Below are positions 61,529 to 64,000 of a stretch of DNA of 64,000 bases, piece by piece. Both the position numbers and the translations under genes were made by a program. Under the pieces are notes generated by a model. That model searched no databases. It saw only the letters and a list, made by a program, of their open reading frames with translations, and was not told the origin of the DNA. Positions within the stretch are counted from its first letter, which is position 1; each line of letters opens with the position of its first letter. The DNA comes from Flammeovirga sp. EKP202. GTDB taxonomy: Bacteria > Bacteroidota > Bacteroidia > Cytophagales > Flammeovirgaceae. The stretch is from contig NZ_JACVVP010000002.1 of the NCBI RefSeq assembly GCF_014534745.1, positions 208,283-272,282 on the forward strand. The letters are read 5' to 3'.

Positions 61529-62664
61529 GTATTCAACCAAACTAATATAAAAGGCAATACAAAAAAGAGGAGGAATAAGTATACAAACCCAAAAATTCTT
61601 TCCTTCGCAGCAAAAAAGCCTAACTTACTAGCATACCATACTGGAACTCTTTTTAAAGTTGGTACAGTAGTAAAAATAACCACTCCCAATACATTAAAAA
61701 GAACGTGTGTCAGTGCAATCTCAACACCAAATTCCGTCCCCGTTGCTAATGCCGCAAATAAAGCGGTAATGGTAGTACCAACGTTCGCACCCATAATAAA
61801 CATATAAGCCCTTGGAAGCGTAATTTTTTTACTTGCAGTCAAAGGAACAATCAGCGATGATGTAATAGAACTTGACTGTACAATAGCGGTAAGGGATATC
61901 CCAGAGAGTAAACTTAGTGCATCATTTTTAAAAAGTGCATTAACAGATTGTACTTGAGAATTGTTGATAAAAACTTCTTTGGTCATTCCTCCAATTAACT
62001 TCAGAGAAATAATCAACATAAGAACTGATATCCCCAAAATAACCCAAGGATAATCCGTAAGAGATTCAAAAAGGAGATGACTAATTTGATCTACACCAAT
62101 ATTTAAACCCTCAAAACGAGTATTAGTATTCGCTATTGAGAGATCTTGTTTAAAGAAATTACTTGCAATAGATTGTGATAAGTTGGACAAAAATCCAGTG
62201 GATAGCTCTAACGGCAAGAAAATTAAGGCTACAAAAATATTGAAGAAATCATGCAAAGCTGCTCCTGAAAGTGCTCTCATGAAAATACTCTTATCATCTA
62301 TATAACTCAATGCCACAATAGTACTCGTTACAGTAGTACCAATGTTTGCACCCATTACAATAAAAACGGCGTCGTCTAACGACAATTTCCCTAATCCAAC
62401 TGCTCCTACCACTATAGCGGTAACTGCTGAACTACTCTGAAAAACTGCTGCCCCTAAAAGGCCTATAAAAAAATAGATAAATGGATTATGCTCTACTGCT
62501 ACTAATTCTTCCGCCAACCCTGTTCCTAAAAGAGTAAAAGCAAACTTCATTGTTCCAAATGAAATGAACATCAAGTAGAACGCACAAATCACAAATATCG
62601 TCTTCTTTGCTATAACTCTATAATCAACATTCTCCAAGTCTATATTATTTATTGCCTGTTTCAA
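61525..62664 (-). CDS. Na+/phosphate cotransporter-family protein (NptA/PhoU-less type)
   Basis: 379 residues with about nine membrane segments and an internal duplication: FQSSSAVTAIVVGAVGLG with GANIGTTVTS, and later VQSSSITSSLIVPLTAS with GANVGTTITALFAAL. The QSSS and GANxGTT motifs mark the Na/Pi (SLC34-like) family. No PhoU-like tail is present. It probably moves phosphate or a related anion with Na+. It is transcribed towards the TauE operon. Confidence 0.9.
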   Translation of the reverse strand: MKQAINNIDLENVDYRVIAKKTIFVICAFYLMFISFGTMKFAFTLLGTGLAEELVAVEHNPFIYFFIGLLGAAVFQSSSAVTAIVVGAVGLGKLSLDDAVFIVMGANIGTTVTSTIVALSYIDDKSIFMRALSGAALHDFFNIFVALIFLPLELSTGFLSNLSQSIASNFFKQDLSIANTNTRFEGLNIGVDQISHLLFESLTDYPWVILGISVLMLIISLKLIGGMTKEVFINNSQVQSVNALFKNDALSLLSGISLTAIVQSSSITSSLIVPLTASKKITLPRAYMFIMGANVGTTITALFAALATGTEFGVEIALTHVLFNVLGVVIFTTVPTLKRVPVWYASKLGFFAAKERIFGFVYLFLLFFVLPFILVWLNT

Positions 62665-62813
62665 GTATAAAAACTAGTCTATTTCGTAAGTTTGTAAAAT
62701 TAACAAAAGAAGTGTTGTAACTACTCTCTGTAATATTAATAAAAAATGAATTAATATTTATTTAGAGTAATCAGTTAAACATCAATTTTCTTACCATTTA
62801 AACCATTTTCCTT

Positions 62814-63512
62814 GTGTTTTTATATCTAATACCAAGTTTGCTTGCCGCCGATCGATACGATGTTTTACCCCCTGAAACCCAAGAGGCCATAAAAAGTACA
62901 AAATACTATCTTGTAGAAGACCTAAGAACGGCACGCCGGTTTATTGGTGGTTGGAAAATTGATGGTATTACAGTACAAGATCTTCATTTTCAGATTTTAG
63001 ACAAGAAGACAAAGCCGGAGCAGGTTAAAAATTTATTCAAGAATGTCCCTAAAGGTGAAAATATTGGGGTTATTTCTGAAGCAGGATGTCCAGGTGTTGC
63101 TGACCCTGGTGCTTTAGCAGTGCAATATGCTCATCAAAATAAAATCAAGGTAAAACCATTAGTAGGCCCATCTTCTATTTTACTTGCCCTAATGGCTTCT
63201 GGATTGAGCGGTCAAAAATTTGCCTTTCATGGTTATATGCCAATTCAAAAAACTGAAAAAATCAAAGCACTTAGAAGATTGGAAACTGAGTCGACTAAAT
63301 TCTATCAAGCTCAAATCTTCATGGAAACTCCATTTAGAAATACAGCGATGCTTGAAGATATTTGTGAGCACTTAAATCCCAACACAAAACTTTGCGTTGC
63401 TTCCAACATACAAGCAGAGGATGAATATATTAAAACATTCACCCTGAAAGAGTGGAAATCTAAAAAGGTTGACATCCATAAAAAACCGACTATTTTCATC
63501 CTTCAGACATAA
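62814..63512 (+). CDS. SAM-dependent methyltransferase, RsmI-like (tetrapyrrole methylase fold)
   Basis: The frame opens with GTG at 62814, giving MFLYLIPSLLAADRYDVLPP, the family N-terminus; no earlier start fits. 232 residues with the hallmark VISEAGCPGVADPGALAV near 80 and GPSSILLALMASGLSGQKFAFHGYMP. This is the shorter Bacteroidota relative of RsmI, which methylates 16S rRNA C1402. The same modification here is plausible but inferred, since several short homologues are uncharacterised. A terminator follows. Confidence 0.85.
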   Translation: MFLYLIPSLLAADRYDVLPPETQEAIKSTKYYLVEDLRTARRFIGGWKIDGITVQDLHFQILDKKTKPEQVKNLFKNVPKGENIGVISEAGCPGVADPGALAVQYAHQNKIKVKPLVGPSSILLALMASGLSGQKFAFHGYMPIQKTEKIKALRRLETESTKFYQAQIFMETPFRNTAMLEDICEHLNPNTKLCVASNIQAEDEYIKTFTLKEWKSKKVDIHKKPTIFILQT

Positions 63513-63613
63513 TTATGATAAATAAAGATAGTTCCATAGTACTATTATTATCATGAATTAATACTGAATGTTATCAGAATAATATTATTCTGATTATTTC
63601 ATTACAATATTTA

Positions 63614-63648
63614 TAAGCTTTCAAATGAATTTGGAAGCTTTTTTTTAT
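63614..63648 (+). terminator. Terminator of the RsmI-like gene
   Basis: AAGCTTTC pairs with GAAGCTT around a 10-nt loop, followed by eight T. Confidence 0.8.
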
Positions 63649-63870
63649 GCCTCAATTTCCCGTTTTAATAATTCACTAATTAACACTTAAAATACGCCAA
63701 CTGAATTACGAATCTATCAAATATTAAGCTTTATTTTTACCATTATTGTAAATAATAAATTATTTTATTGAAAAGTTTGTATTTAAAATTAATATTCTCT
63801 TACTTTGTATCAACGAAAAGGGAAAAAGATTAAACGAATCGCAAAAACCCTTCAAAAATTTGAAATACAC

Positions 63871-64000
63871 TGTAAGGTGATGAAACTGGCAGACATGCCC
63901 TCCTGTCTCGGGGGTGGAGAGTCTACGATAAACACTTGGTAATGGGTTGACCACTAAACGTGCGATGCATACACGATTTGTCAAGAGGCTAAGTACTCCG
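63871..64000 (+). ncRNA. Structured, GC-rich RNA-like sequence: tRNA-Leu-like D arm followed by possible group II intron 5' end (cut by window)
   Basis: From 63871 the sequence changes to a GC-rich, fold-prone composition. TGATGAAACTGGCAGACAT forms a tRNA-Leu-like D arm (ATG 63880-82 pairs CAT 63894-96). CCCTC (63898-63902) and GGGGG (63910-63914) close a 7-nt loop, but it reads CTGTCTC, with a pyrimidine at position 37, so this is not a normal anticodon arm, and no T arm follows. At 63960, GTGCG is followed by TTTGTCAAGAGGCTAAGTAC, resembling the 5' end of group II intron domain I. The rest lies outside the window. Both readings are tentative. Confidence 0.35.

Noticed and set aside
63880..63914. 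Functional tRNA-Leu gene
   Set aside because: The D arm fits, but the 7-nt anticodon loop has a pyrimidine at position 37, reads GTC rather than a Leu anticodon, and no T arm or acceptor partner follows in the window.

Overview
The window looks like chromosomal DNA of a low-GC, Gram-negative member of the Bacteroidota, most likely a marine Cytophagales/Flammeovirga-type bacterium (genus is an inference). Support: TAnnTTTG-type -7 promoter elements (for example before pth and the SRP RNA), the LpxC-FabZ fusion typical of the phylum, an ECF sigma/FecR pair, a NagB-PIG-L fusion, DUF4230 and DUF2141 proteins, many SPI/lipobox secreted proteins, and Bacteroidota-style propeller and LytTR regulators. 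Most of it is ordinary core genome in short operons closed by clear hairpin terminators. No CRISPR array, prophage or complete transposase gene was seen.

Layout. 1-6.3 kb: a partial Ntn-hydrolase-like secreted protein, a tiny repeat-bearing lipoprotein, mnmE, a Crp/Fnr regulator with a DJ-1/PfpI lipoprotein, and an ECF sigma factor with its FecR anti-sigma. 6.6-11.4 kb: nth, the NagB-PIG-L fusion followed by a NamZ (DUF1343) exo-muramidase, suggesting cell-wall amino-sugar recycling, and a TerB-like protein. 11.5-17.8 kb: a YwqK-type protein, an iodotyrosine-deiodinase-like flavoprotein, an alpha/beta hydrolase, and pth-SPFH-rimM. 17.9-24.8 kb: a membrane LytTR regulator, DUF2141, a CrtI-like oxidoreductase fused to a ferredoxin-reductase module, the SRP RNA and a SNF2 helicase. 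25-31.8 kb: DUF4230, a large propeller/SpoIIE phosphatase and small envelope proteins.

31.9-44.9 kb is the most accessory stretch. It holds an L,D-transpeptidase-like lipoprotein, a symporter fused to a periplasmic binding domain, a second symporter, an orphan ABC ATPase, and hexuronate genes (uxaC, exuT). Interspersed are copies of a short repeat family with terminal inverted repeats (consensus end CATTGTAAACTAA). Two copies in opposite orientation flank exuT; one copy appears split, its halves lying either side of the L,D-transpeptidase gene.

44.9-64 kb: the lipid A block HD-lpxD-lpxC/fabZ-lpxA, a FadL/OmpP1 porin, a Gly/Tyr/Met-rich secreted protein, proS, a NeuD-like acyltransferase, a radical SAM enzyme, a PagL-like barrel, rpsT, serS, a TauE transporter with two overlapping small envelope genes, a Na/Pi cotransporter and an RsmI-like methyltransferase. 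The last 130 bases switch to GC-rich, structured sequence: a tRNA-Leu-like D arm followed by a possible group II intron 5' end, cut by the window edge.
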